A stretch of 64,000 nucleotides of DNA, from contig NZ_MRDE01000068.1 in the NCBI RefSeq assembly GCF_001968835.1, forward strand, positions 62,001 to 126,000, read 5' to 3'. The translations under genes and the position numbers were made by a program. This stretch comes from Tersicoccus phoenicis. GTDB taxonomy: Bacteria; Actinomycetota; Actinomycetes; Actinomycetales; Micrococcaceae. Below, piece after piece: positions 27,703-35,520 of this stretch; the stretch's first letter is position 1; each line of letters opens with the position of its first letter. The notes under the pieces are model-generated. The model saw only the letters and a program-made list of their open reading frames with translations, made no database searches and was not told where the DNA came from.

Positions 27703-28422
27703 ATGGAGCTGTACGCGATGGCGTCCCTTGCGTTGGTGGCTGGTGTGGTGTCCTTCACTGCCCCGTGCACTCTGCCGATACTTCCGGGTTACATCTCCTA
27801 CATCTCCGGGATGTCGGAGACCGATGCACCCAATCCCCGCAGGGTGCTTGTGGGTGCTGTGCTCTTCCTGCTCGGCTTCTCCACGGTCTTCGTCGCCCTC
27901 GGGGTCACCGCATCCGGCTTGGGGCTGATGCTCGCTCAGAACAAGCGGCCGCTGGAACTCGCCGGCGGTGCCTTCATCATTGTGATGGGTCTCGTCGCGG
28001 CTGGTGTGCTGCGCATCCCGCTGCTGCAGCGTCAGGCCCGATTCGACCTCTCCAGACTCGGCCGGGGACCACGCTCGGCTGCTCCACTAGGCGCAGCCTT
28101 CGCCTTCGGCTGGACACCCTGCATCGGTCCGGTGCTCGCCGGAGTACTGGTGACGGCCGCGAGCACCGCCACGATGGTGCAGGGTGCCGTGCTGCTCGCA
28201 GCCTACTCGCTCGGGCTTGGCCTGCCGTTCCTCGGGCTCGCCGTCGCAGTGGCCCGGGGCCGGGTCAGGATCGGCTGGCTGCGGCGACACACACGGAAGC
28301 TGGAGATCTTCGGCGGGATCGTGCTCGTCGCCATGGGTCTCGCGGTGATGAGCGGCCAGTGGACCCAGTGGATGAGCACGATGCTGCGCTGGTACGCCAG
28401 CGTCGGATGGCCGCCGATCTGA
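27703..28422 (+). CDS. ccdA: CcdA-type thiol-disulfide transporter (DsbD membrane domain)
   Basis: 239 residues, six membrane helices. The two redox cysteines are C22 in TAPCTLPILPGY and C139 in GWTPCIGP, the exact CcdA pattern. It carries electrons from cytoplasmic thioredoxin across the membrane to extracytoplasmic thioredoxin-like proteins, here most likely CcmG encoded tail to tail 16 nt away. The ATG has AAGGAG 9 nt upstream. It is the only plus-strand gene of the ccm block. Confidence 0.93.
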   Translation: MELYAMASLALVAGVVSFTAPCTLPILPGYISYISGMSETDAPNPRRVLVGAVLFLLGFSTVFVALGVTASGLGLMLAQNKRPLELAGGAFIIVMGLVAAGVLRIPLLQRQARFDLSRLGRGPRSAAPLGAAFAFGWTPCIGPVLAGVLVTAASTATMVQGAVLLAAYSLGLGLPFLGLAVAVARGRVRIGWLRRHTRKLEIFGGIVLVAMGLAVMSGQWTQWMSTMLRWYASVGWPPI

Positions 28423-28437
28423 ACCCTGGGGGCCTAC

Positions 28438-29055
28438 TTACTCGCCCGGTCCTTCTTGCACCGGCGCAGTGGTCACCGACGGGTCAGGCGTTCCGCCGAC
28501 CAGCATCTTGTCCAGTACCCCGGAGAGCAGCGGAAGCGTGGACCCTCCCGTGATCTTCGCGGCGATTCTGCCCTTTTTGTCGATGAAGAACGTCTCCGGA
28601 ATCCCGAACACGCCGAAATCGATCGCCAGCCGCGACCCGGGGTCGGTGAGGTAGAGGTAGCCTTCGCCCCGACCGAGCTCATCCAGGAAACTGACCGCGT
28701 TCGGCTTCGTGTCCTGGTACACCACACCCACGAACTTCACGCCGGCGTCGCGGTACGCTGCTGCAGCCGCCACCAATGCGGAATGCTCCTCGCGGCAGGC
28801 CACACACCATGACGCCCAGAAGTTGACCACCACGATCTGACCGCGCAGGTCGCTCAGCGAGACCGACTTGTCCCGCTCCAGATAGGGGAGCGTGCGGCTG
28901 GGAACGGGCTCGCCGATCAAGGGTGTGTCCACCAACGTGGGATCCTGGTTGAGTCGCGCTCCGAAGACCGCCCCGAGGCCGACCGCCATCACGATGACCA
29001 GCGTGCTTCCCCAGAACAGCCAGCGGCGACGACGCGGGCGCCTGACAGTGGTCAC
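28438..29055 (-). CDS. ccmG: CcmG/TlpA thioredoxin-like protein
   Basis: 205 residues from the GTG at 29055 (GGAAAAGG upstream); a TTG at 29103 overlapping the ccmI stop is the alternative. A basic head and one membrane anchor (about 11-33) are followed by a thioredoxin fold with WASWCVACREEH (cysteines 84 and 87) and the CcmG motif GVFGIPETFFIDKKGRI. It reduces apocytochrome or CcmH disulfides outside the membrane. Last gene of the ccm operon, convergent with ccdA. Confidence 0.9.
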   Translation of the reverse strand: MTTVRRPRRRRWLFWGSTLVIVMAVGLGAVFGARLNQDPTLVDTPLIGEPVPSRTLPYLERDKSVSLSDLRGQIVVVNFWASWCVACREEHSALVAAAAAYRDAGVKFVGVVYQDTKPNAVSFLDELGRGEGYLYLTDPGSRLAIDFGVFGIPETFFIDKKGRIAAKITGGSTLPLLSGVLDKMLVGGTPDPSVTTAPVQEGPGE

Positions 29056-29099
29056 GACGGCCTTTTCCGACCCTGGCCCGGTACCGGCGCCAATCGGCC

Positions 29100-29933
29100 T
29101 CAACCTTCCGATTTCCGGGACGCGAGCGCCCGCAATTGCGTGATCTGGGTACGCACCTCGGCGGAGACATCCGCCCTCGAACTCATCTGGTCCAGAACCT
29201 TGATCGCTCCCGTCGCATCGTTGAACCCGTACAGCCGGACATTCGCCTTGAACCATAGCGCATCCACGAGCGACGGATCGGCGGCAAGCGCGTCGTCCAC
29301 CAGCTGGGCGGCCCGGTCGGGCTTGCCCACCTTGAGCATCAGCCAGCCGATGTGCGCTTTGGCCTCTGCGTTCGCCGGGTCCTGCTCAAGCATCTTCCGG
29401 TAGTGTGCCGCGGCAAGATCGTAGCGGCCCTTCTCCATGTAGCGGTTGGCCAGGGCGAGGCGCATTCCGAGCACATCCGGGTTCGCCTGGACGACGGCTT
29501 CCATCTCTTTGTCGGTCACATTCGCAAGGTTGCGCCCCGTGACCTCGGGAGCACCCGGCGCGGCGGTTGGTGCTCCTTGGCTCTGCAGCGGCTCGTTGCC
29601 GCTGACGAACCCGCCCTGGGGTCGGTCGAGCACATAGCCGGGAAGCAAGACGCCTGCCGCCACCACCGCGATAAGCCCGAGTGCGTAAAGCAGGACCCTG
29701 GGCTGGCGCAGGCCACGTCTGGATCGAGCCGGAACCGTCGCGAGCTCTGGCTCCTTCCGCTCGGCGTGTTCCAGCGCCGCGATCGCAGCAGCCGCCTCCC
29801 GCTGGTAACCGCGACGCAATCGTGCTTCGACAGCCGGCTCCAATTCGCCCTCCGCGGCCTGCCGATCCAGCTCCAGCAGGTCTCGCAATGCCTGGTCCCT
29901 GTCGTTTTCCAGTTCCAGTCGTCGTGCATTCAC
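29100..29933 (-). CDS. ccmI: CcmI-like TPR protein
   Basis: 277 residues from a GTG overlapping the ccmH stop (GTGA). The N-terminal helix pair (LELENDRDQALRDLLELDRQAAEGEL) and the membrane helix near residues 79-100 match CcmI/CycH. The periplasmic-equivalent part holds about three TPR units (residues 150-265; ALANRYMEKGRYDLAAAHYRKML). CcmI holds the apocytochrome C-terminus for the CcmFH ligase. Identification rests on layout and context more than on strong motifs. Confidence 0.8.
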   Translation of the reverse strand: MNARRLELENDRDQALRDLLELDRQAAEGELEPAVEARLRRGYQREAAAAIAALEHAERKEPELATVPARSRRGLRQPRVLLYALGLIAVVAAGVLLPGYVLDRPQGGFVSGNEPLQSQGAPTAAPGAPEVTGRNLANVTDKEMEAVVQANPDVLGMRLALANRYMEKGRYDLAAAHYRKMLEQDPANAEAKAHIGWLMLKVGKPDRAAQLVDDALAADPSLVDALWFKANVRLYGFNDATGAIKVLDQMSSRADVSAEVRTQITQLRALASRKSEG

Positions 29934-30421
29934 GGTTCGTCGTCCTCCGCACGCGATCGGTACTCTCGGAGCGCTGCCTCGAGGACGCGGCGCTCCGGCT
30001 CGGGCAGATCCGCCGCCTCATCGGGCGGTCTCCGGCGCCGGGTGAGCAGCACGACGACCCCGACCGCGGCGGCGACCAGCGGGAGCAGCCACAACAGCAG
30101 ACCCGCGCCCGCAGGGGGCGGGTCCAGGAGGACCCACTGGCCATACCGCTCGGTGAAATACGCAATGATCTGCTCGTCGCTGCGGCCGGCCGCCACCTGG
30201 TCCGCAACGATCTGGCGCATACTGGCGGCCGTCTGGGACGGTGACTCGGAGATCGCAACGCTCTTGCACGTCGGGCACCTCAGTCGCTGCTCCAGTGTGT
30301 AGGCCCGGTCTGCGGTCGTCGGCTGGGCAACAAGCAGGCCGACGACGATCACGGTGAGCAGCGCGGCAATAGCCGCCGCGATCACCGCACCCCCGCGCCA
30401 CCGGAAGCGGCCTCTAAGCAT
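29930..30421 (-). CDS. ccmH: Cytochrome c maturation protein CcmH
   Basis: 163 residues from the ATG at 30421, which overlaps the ccmF end by 8 nt; a longer in-frame start at 30466 is inside ccmF. An N-terminal membrane helix is followed by LRCPTCKSVAISES (cysteines 49 and 52), the LRCxxC redox motif of CcmH, then the three-helix bundle, a second membrane helix and a charged tail. It forms a mixed disulfide with apocytochrome and works with CcmF in heme ligation. Confidence 0.93.
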   Translation of the reverse strand: MLRGRFRWRGGAVIAAAIAALLTVIVVGLLVAQPTTADRAYTLEQRLRCPTCKSVAISESPSQTAASMRQIVADQVAAGRSDEQIIAYFTERYGQWVLLDPPPAGAGLLLWLLPLVAAAVGVVVLLTRRRRPPDEAADLPEPERRVLEAALREYRSRAEDDEP

Positions 30422-32399
30422 GAACGTCGACCTCAGCCACGTCGTCTTCCTGCGGCCGCACGGCATCCGGCGCCTGTCTGCGCAGCCGCGGGAGACCGAG
30501 TGCCCACAGGCCGCCGACCATCACCAGCAAACCGCCCGCCCACAGCAGCCACATGAACGGGTAACGGTAGAGGCTCAGCCCGACGCTGCCGGCTTCGACG
30601 CTCGAGAGGGCGACGTAGATGTCCCGCGTCGAAGTACTCCACACGGCCGGCGTGGCCACCGCCTGCGCCTGATTGTTGAACTTGGTCAGGGCCGGCTCGG
30701 CAACGTACACCGTCTTCCCGTCGGCTTCGAACACGATCCGGGCAACGGTGGCGCTGCGGCCGGCTCCCTCTCGCGCGGAGGTGCCCTCGGATCTGAGGGT
30801 GTAGCCGGCGAAGGTGGCCGTGTCACCGGATTTGAGCGTCACGCTGGTGCGATCCGCCAGTGTCCCGGAGCTCGCGATGCCCAGTGCCAGGAGCGCCACT
30901 CCCAGGTGGGCCAGCTGGCCTCCCCAGTAGCCGCGGCGTCGGTAGAGCATCCGGAACACCGAGGCCGGTCGAAGCGCGGGAGTGGTACGGATCAACTCCT
31001 GCACGCTGCCGCCGATGATCAGCATCACGAGGGTCACCACGACGACGACGGGCAGTTCGCGTAGACCCGCGACCACGAGGGCCGCGGTCACCAGGCAGGC
31101 GATCAGCAGCGGAACGCTCAGACGACGCCACATCACTGAAGCGCCGGCCCTGCGGTAGGGCATGAACGGTCCGATCCCCATCGCCAGGAGCAGCGCGAAC
31201 GAAAGCGGCACCGCCATCCGGTCGAAGAACGGCCGGCCCACCGAGACCTGGGCGCCGTTGAACGCCTCTACGACGATCGGGTACAGGGTGCCGAGCACCA
31301 CGACAAAGGCGAACACACTGAGGATCACATTGTTGGTCAGGAACGCCCCCTCCCGGCTGAGCACGGACTCCGGGCGGCGGTTCGAGGCGAGCTGCTCGCC
31401 GCGGAGCGCAAACAGCGTGAAGCCGCCACCGATCACCAGGATGAGGAAACCCAGCAGTGCCGGCCCCACGCCGGACTGGGTGAAGCTGTGAACGGAAGAG
31501 ATGACGGATGACCTGGTGAGCAAGGTCGCGAGGATCGTCATCGAGAACGTCGCCAGCACCAGCACGAAGTTCCACGCCTGCAGCATTCCCCGTTTGATCT
31601 GGAGGGCTGCCGAGTGGATGAAGGCGGTGGCGAGCAGCCAGGGGATGAGGGCAGCGTTCTCCACGGGGTCCCACGCCCAGTAGCCACCCCACCCCAGTAC
31701 CTCATAGGACCACCAGGCTCCGAAGACGAGACCTCCCGTGAGGAAGGTCCACGCCACCAGGTTGGAGCGGCGGGTGCGGCGCAGCCAGTCGACGCCGCCC
31801 TGCTTCAGCACGAGGGCCGACATCGCGAAGGCGAACGGCACGGTGAATCCGACCAGTCCGAGGTAGAGCATCGGCGGATGGATGAGCACCATGAAGTGGT
31901 TCTGCAGGATCGGGTTCGGCCCCGGTCCGTCCGCCGGCGGATTGGCAATGATACCGAAGGGGTTCGCCACGGTTGCGACGAGCCCGAAGAAGAACGTGGC
32001 GACCAGTCCCATCACGGCTAGTGCTCCGGTGCCGAGCCGGTCATCGAGTTCGCGGACCCGTCTGAAAGTCGCGACGGTGTATCCGACCAGGACGAGCGTC
32101 CAGAGCAGGATGCTCCCGGACAACGCCGACCAAGCAGTCGAGATCTTGAACAGCACGGGGGTTGCGCGGGCGGAGTTCTCCGCCACGTACGACACGGAGA
32201 AGTCGTTGGTCAGCAGGGCGAACTGGAGTGCACCGAAGGCGACGACGGATCCGATCACCATCGCGCCCACCGCTAACTTCAGCTGTGCCCGGCGTACCGG
32301 GCCGTCCGGGCGGCGGAATGCCCGAGCGCCGAGCACGACCAGCGACATGGAACCAGCGAACGCGAGCACGACCGCGGTCCAGCCGACGACCGCGGTCAT
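30414..32399 (-). CDS. ccmF: Heme lyase CcmF
   Basis: 661 residues with about 15 membrane helices. The heme-handling WWD domain is at 229-250 (WWSYEVLGWGGYWAWDPVEN), and histidines for heme axial ligation are in LIHPPMLYLGLVGF and AFIHSAALQ. A large extracytoplasmic loop near the C-terminus (about 500-620) precedes the last helix. CcmF takes heme from holo-CcmE and attaches it to CxxCH motifs. Length is standard. Its ATG overlaps the ccmE stop (ATGA). Confidence 0.95.
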   Translation of the reverse strand: MTAVVGWTAVVLAFAGSMSLVVLGARAFRRPDGPVRRAQLKLAVGAMVIGSVVAFGALQFALLTNDFSVSYVAENSARATPVLFKISTAWSALSGSILLWTLVLVGYTVATFRRVRELDDRLGTGALAVMGLVATFFFGLVATVANPFGIIANPPADGPGPNPILQNHFMVLIHPPMLYLGLVGFTVPFAFAMSALVLKQGGVDWLRRTRRSNLVAWTFLTGGLVFGAWWSYEVLGWGGYWAWDPVENAALIPWLLATAFIHSAALQIKRGMLQAWNFVLVLATFSMTILATLLTRSSVISSVHSFTQSGVGPALLGFLILVIGGGFTLFALRGEQLASNRRPESVLSREGAFLTNNVILSVFAFVVVLGTLYPIVVEAFNGAQVSVGRPFFDRMAVPLSFALLLAMGIGPFMPYRRAGASVMWRRLSVPLLIACLVTAALVVAGLRELPVVVVVTLVMLIIGGSVQELIRTTPALRPASVFRMLYRRRGYWGGQLAHLGVALLALGIASSGTLADRTSVTLKSGDTATFAGYTLRSEGTSAREGAGRSATVARIVFEADGKTVYVAEPALTKFNNQAQAVATPAVWSTSTRDIYVALSSVEAGSVGLSLYRYPFMWLLWAGGLLVMVGGLWALGLPRLRRQAPDAVRPQEDDVAEVDVHA

Positions 32400-32815
32400 G
32401 GTGTCACCTCACCGGGTGAACTGGCGGAATCAGGCTCCCCGACCCGGTAATTCTGGTCGTGCTTGACGAGCATCGTGTCAGCGTAGAAGGTGTCGCCGCG
32501 CCACTGACCCTCCACGACCGCCCCGATGCCAGCGGCGAACAACTGTCCCGGCACACCCTTGTAAACCACGGGCACGGTGGCCTTCGCGTCGGTGAGGGTG
32601 AACTTGACTGTGCCCTGCGTCCGGACCACGCTGCCCTTCTGCACCAGGCCGCCGAGACGGAAGCGCTGGTCGGGTCCGCGGTCGCTGCTCTGCGCCACCG
32701 CTTCCGAGGGGACCAAGTAATACACGAGGTTCTGATTGAGGTTACCGAAGAGCAGGGAGCCCGTGAGCACCCCGATCACCCCGATCACCGGGATCACGAT
32801 GGTGCGGTACTTCAT
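32396..32815 (-). CDS. ccmE: Heme chaperone CcmE
   Basis: 139 residues from the ATG at 32815. One membrane anchor (about 5-24) precedes the OB-fold: FRLGGLVQKGSVVRTQG, VPVVYKGVPGQLFAAGIGAVVEGQ and MLVKHDQNY. H119 is the covalent heme-binding histidine and Y123 the heme-iron ligand (HxxxY), so this is the classical His-type CcmE, not the Cys-type variant of some Gram-positive and archaeal systems. Overlaps ccmD by 4 nt. Confidence 0.94.
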   Translation of the reverse strand: MKYRTIVIPVIGVIGVLTGSLLFGNLNQNLVYYLVPSEAVAQSSDRGPDQRFRLGGLVQKGSVVRTQGTVKFTLTDAKATVPVVYKGVPGQLFAAGIGAVVEGQWRGDTFYADTMLVKHDQNYRVGEPDSASSPGEVTP

Positions 32816-32934
32816 TTCAGTGCTTTCAACTGGCGCCGAGCCGTGATTCGACGCCGGTGCAGGATCACGAAGTACCCGATGAGCGACCCGTAGGTCACTG
32901 CAAATCCCAGGATTACCCACGACCATTCAGCCAC
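32812..32934 (-). CDS. ccmD: CcmD, 40-residue heme exporter subunit
   Basis: A 40-codon frame between ccmC and ccmE with GTG start overlapping the ccmC stop by 8 nt and TGA overlapping the ccmE ATG (ATGA). The product has one helix (WSWVILGFAVTYGSLIGYFVI) followed by a basic segment (HRRRITARRQLKALK), exactly the CcmD layout. CcmD releases holo-CcmE from the CcmABC complex. It is easily missed by gene callers because of its size. Confidence 0.9.
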   Translation of the reverse strand: MAEWSWVILGFAVTYGSLIGYFVILHRRRITARRQLKALK

Positions 32935-33670
32935 TGATCTTCGATCCTTTCAATTGCGGTGGTTCTATCGATGCTCCGGCCAGGGCGCGGTCACGTGCGA
33001 CCACCGACTGTTCCAGCGCTTCCTGCCCGGCACCCAGGTTCATCCGTTGCAGGAGCAGCCACAGCCCGATCAGGGTGAAGCCGAGCAGGTTGATCCCGAG
33101 CACGATCAGCATGATGTGGTCGATGGTGGGGTCCCCCGGGCGGAGCACGGTGGGGGGCTGGTGGAGGGTGCGCCACCACAGCACGGAGAAGTGCACGATC
33201 GGAACCATGCCGAAGGCGACGATCCCGAACACCGCTGAGCGCCGGGCGCGGTCAGCGGGATCCGGTATGGCCCTGCGGAGGGCCAGATAGCCGAGGTAGA
33301 TGAAGAACAACAGTGCCGTCGTCACCAGCCGGGCATCCCAGGTCCACCACACGCCCCACACCGGCTTACCCCAGATCGAGCCCAGCACGACGGTCAGGCC
33401 GGTGAAAAAGACGCCCAGTTCAGCGGATGCCGCTGCAAGCCGGTCATAGACCTCTCGGCGTCGCCACAGCCACCCGACACTGGCGACCAGGGTCAGTCCG
33501 AACGCGGCATAGGCAAGCCAGGCCGACGGTACGTGGACGTACATCAACTTCTGCAGGTTTCCCTGGACCCGGTCCGGAGGGGCGAGCAGTGCGGCCACCA
33601 GACCCGCGCATCCCGTCACCACTGCGGACACCGGAAGGATCCGGCGGGTCAACACCTTCGAGCGAACCAT
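32927..33670 (-). CDS. ccmC: Heme exporter CcmC
   Basis: 247 residues, six membrane helices. The WWD motif WGVWWTWDARL lies at 105-115, with flanking conserved histidines in YVHVPSAW (H46) and in HFSVLWWRTLHQP. CcmC presents heme to CcmE in the CcmABCD complex. Start and ccmB stop share one base (TGATG). Confidence 0.95.
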   Translation of the reverse strand: MVRSKVLTRRILPVSAVVTGCAGLVAALLAPPDRVQGNLQKLMYVHVPSAWLAYAAFGLTLVASVGWLWRRREVYDRLAAASAELGVFFTGLTVVLGSIWGKPVWGVWWTWDARLVTTALLFFIYLGYLALRRAIPDPADRARRSAVFGIVAFGMVPIVHFSVLWWRTLHQPPTVLRPGDPTIDHIMLIVLGINLLGFTLIGLWLLLQRMNLGAGQEALEQSVVARDRALAGASIEPPQLKGSKISG

Positions 33671-34338
33671 CAGGGAGCCTCCTCAAGCAGGCGGCCGGCG
33701 AACAGCACGGCCAGAAACAGACTCAGGTCGACGACCGTGATCAACAGCAGCCACGGCAGCGCGGAGCGCCCGGAGGCTGTCGCCTCCATGCTCTGGCTCG
33801 CGCTGAGCAAGAGCGGCAGCGCCAGGGGCACGATGAGCAGCGGACCGAGTGAGCTGCGCATGCTCAGCCGACGCACCAGTGCTTCCCCGACCACGCCGAG
33901 CATTCCCAGACCGACCGCGACGGCCGGCAGGAACGCCAACAGCCACGGCCAACCGGAGAGGATCGGATCGTAGAGCATCACGGCCACCGGTGCGAGCACG
34001 ACGCCGAGACCCAGCACCAGCAGGCTCGTGGCCACGGCGCTGCCCAGGAGCTGGATGGGCCCGGGTACGCCCGCCAGCAGGAGGACCAGGGACTGTGCGG
34101 GAGACCGCAGTGCGCTCTGCCGCAGAATGACGAGCACTCCGAACAGCAGAAGCACGACCCAGTACATGCCCGGCCCGACCTGGCGCAGCAGCGGCACGTC
34201 GGTGCCCACCGCGATCGGGATGATCAGCAGGGCGACCGCACCGAATGGCGCAATCACGAGCAGCGTCTCGCCGGAACGCCGCTCGACGAGCAGGCTATTG
34301 CGTGCGATCACGGCGCACATCCTGACCGGAGCGATCAT
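33670..34338 (-). CDS. ccmB: Heme exporter CcmB
   Basis: 222 residues, six membrane helices with the CcmB pattern ERRSGETLLVIAPFGAVALLI near the start and a short C-terminus after LLEEAP. Forms the membrane part of the CcmAB ATPase that drives release of heme-loaded CcmE. ATGA overlap with ccmA. Confidence 0.9.
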   Translation of the reverse strand: MIAPVRMCAVIARNSLLVERRSGETLLVIAPFGAVALLIIPIAVGTDVPLLRQVGPGMYWVVLLLFGVLVILRQSALRSPAQSLVLLLAGVPGPIQLLGSAVATSLLVLGLGVVLAPVAVMLYDPILSGWPWLLAFLPAVAVGLGMLGVVGEALVRRLSMRSSLGPLLIVPLALPLLLSASQSMEATASGRSALPWLLLITVVDLSLFLAVLFAGRLLEEAP

Positions 34339-35198
34339 CCGAAGCCCGGTACCGGTGAAAGGCGCCCATCGCGCAGCTCGAGCACCTCATCGACCAGCGG
34401 TGCCAGCAGTTCCCGATCGTGCGAGACCACCACTGCCGCGCCGGCGCGCTCCCGCACACCGGAGATGAGGAAGTCCACGAGTTCTCGTGCCTCAGGGTCC
34501 AGCCCTGCATGGGGTTCATCGAGCAGGAGCAGCGTTGGCTGGCTGATCACGGCGCGGGCGAGCTCGGCGCGCTTGACCATGCCTTGGGAGCAGCGGCCCA
34601 CCTGTCGGTCGGCAGCTCGCGCCAGCCCCACCGCCTGGAGGGCCGCATCCGCCATCGACGGCGGCCGGCCGTGAAGCTCGGCGATGAAACGCAGGTTCTC
34701 CGCCAGGCTCAGCTGCGGATACAGGGCGGAATGATGCCCGATCAGGCAGATGGCCCGCCGAACTTCGGACGGGGGCGGGCCGGCGAGATCAGCCCCGAGC
34801 ACGAGTGCAGTGCCGCTCGCCGGCCGGTAGGCGCTCGCCGCCAGGTGCAGCAGCGTGGTCTTGCCGGCCCCGTTCGCTCCCACGATTCCCACTGCGTTAC
34901 CGGCGGCCAGGCGCCAGTCGAGGTCACGCAGCACGGGGGCCCTGTACACATCCAGCGACACCTTGGTGAAGGCGATCAGCTCGGGGCCGCGGTCCGCGCC
35001 CTCCCGTCCAGCGATGGCGGACGCCGACGAGCGTTCCGGTAATTCCTCGGCCAGCAGGGTAATACCGGAACTCCCGTCTGTCCCCCGAAGATCAGGTGTT
35101 ATCATCTGGATTCCATCGCTAGGGAAGTGCTGCATCGAGCACGGTGTCAGCACAGCTGATCCTACCTTCGATATCGCCTCGTTGCTAACCTCGGTCAT
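34335..35198 (-). CDS. ccmA: CcmA ABC transporter ATP-binding protein
   Basis: 287 residues from 35198, about 70 longer at the N-terminus than usual CcmA; an internal ATG at 35105 would shorten this by 31. The ATPase core is complete: Walker A GANGAGKTT (107-115), a degenerate signature CSQGMVKRAELARA, Walker B TLLLLDEPHAGLD and switch VVSHD. It energises CcmABCD. First gene of the operon; the upstream 321-bp gap (35199-35520) contains the promoter region, a transposase-like remnant and the right repeat. Confidence 0.92.
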   Translation of the reverse strand: MTEVSNEAISKVGSAVLTPCSMQHFPSDGIQMITPDLRGTDGSSGITLLAEELPERSSASAIAGREGADRGPELIAFTKVSLDVYRAPVLRDLDWRLAAGNAVGIVGANGAGKTTLLHLAASAYRPASGTALVLGADLAGPPPSEVRRAICLIGHHSALYPQLSLAENLRFIAELHGRPPSMADAALQAVGLARAADRQVGRCSQGMVKRAELARAVISQPTLLLLDEPHAGLDPEARELVDFLISGVRERAGAAVVVSHDRELLAPLVDEVLELRDGRLSPVPGFG

Positions 35199-35273
35199 TC
35201 ATGGGGTCCGTCACGTTACTTCGTCGGTGCATAAGTGGGTCGGCTTCGGCTGCTTTTTCTGCGTCCCTCGGGT

Positions 35274-35396
35274 GTGCGCTCGGATGACGGCCGGAAGCTG
35301 GACCACCAGACGCTCGAGGCGCTGAGGACCGGGCCGGTGGCGGGGCTCCATCATCGACGAAACCCTGGTCGTCAGGAGGAGCCGCTCGCCGGCTGA
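35274..35396 (+). pseudogene. IS630-type transposase N-terminal remnant fused to DUF1461 tail
   Basis: A 40-codon GTG frame reads VRSDDGRKLDHQTLEALR, resembling the N-terminus of actinobacterial IS630-family transposases (DGRKLsxxtLEalR). It then runs in frame through unrelated sequence into the duplicated QEEPLAG-stop of the DUF1461 gene. No DDE catalytic part or terminal inverted repeats are present. The match rests on about 15 residues, so it is tentative. Confidence 0.4.
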
Positions 35397-35469
35397 CCGT
35401 CGCGCGGCGTCAGGAGCAACGACGGAAGACCCGCCACGGGATCACGGTGGCGGGTCTTCGTCGCTTCTC
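35373..35469. repeat. Right direct repeat of ccm island
   Basis: Second copy of the DUF1461 gene end and terminator, in the same orientation as 27453-27550. It keeps the GC-preferred CAG codon and a perfect hairpin, suggesting it is the resident chromosomal copy and that the left copy came with the island. Confidence 0.88.
35425..35459. terminator. Bidirectional hairpin terminator, copy 2
   Basis: GAAGACCCGCCAC (35425-35437) pairs perfectly with GTGGCGGGTCTTC (35447-35459), a 13-bp stem with a 9-nt loop. It lies about 60 nt beyond the fadD stop, and would end both fadD transcription and anything coming from the left. Confidence 0.8.
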
Positions 35470-35520
35470 GGGCTGCATCGGCGCCCGGGGCGGGACCCAC
35501 CTTCGCGGGGAGGCGACCGG

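Larger units (their letters stand above)
27453..35469. mobile_element. Putative acquired island carrying System I cytochrome c maturation genes
   Basis: The 8-kb interval contains ccdA and ccmA-ccmG and is bracketed by two direct repeats of about 97 bp (27453-27550 and 35373-35469). Removing one repeat and the interior would leave the DUF1461 gene followed by a terminator and then fadD, a normal convergent pair. The interior reads as less GC-extreme, with more A/T third positions than the flanks. No integrase is present; a fragment resembling an IS630-type transposase adjoins the right repeat. Insertion by single crossover of a circular molecule through the shared 3'-end sequence would explain the structure. 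Confidence 0.6.

Noticed and set aside
27703-28422. CcdA as part of a normal System II locus
   Set aside because: No resB or resC lies nearby; its neighbours are all System I genes, so it most likely serves CcmG.
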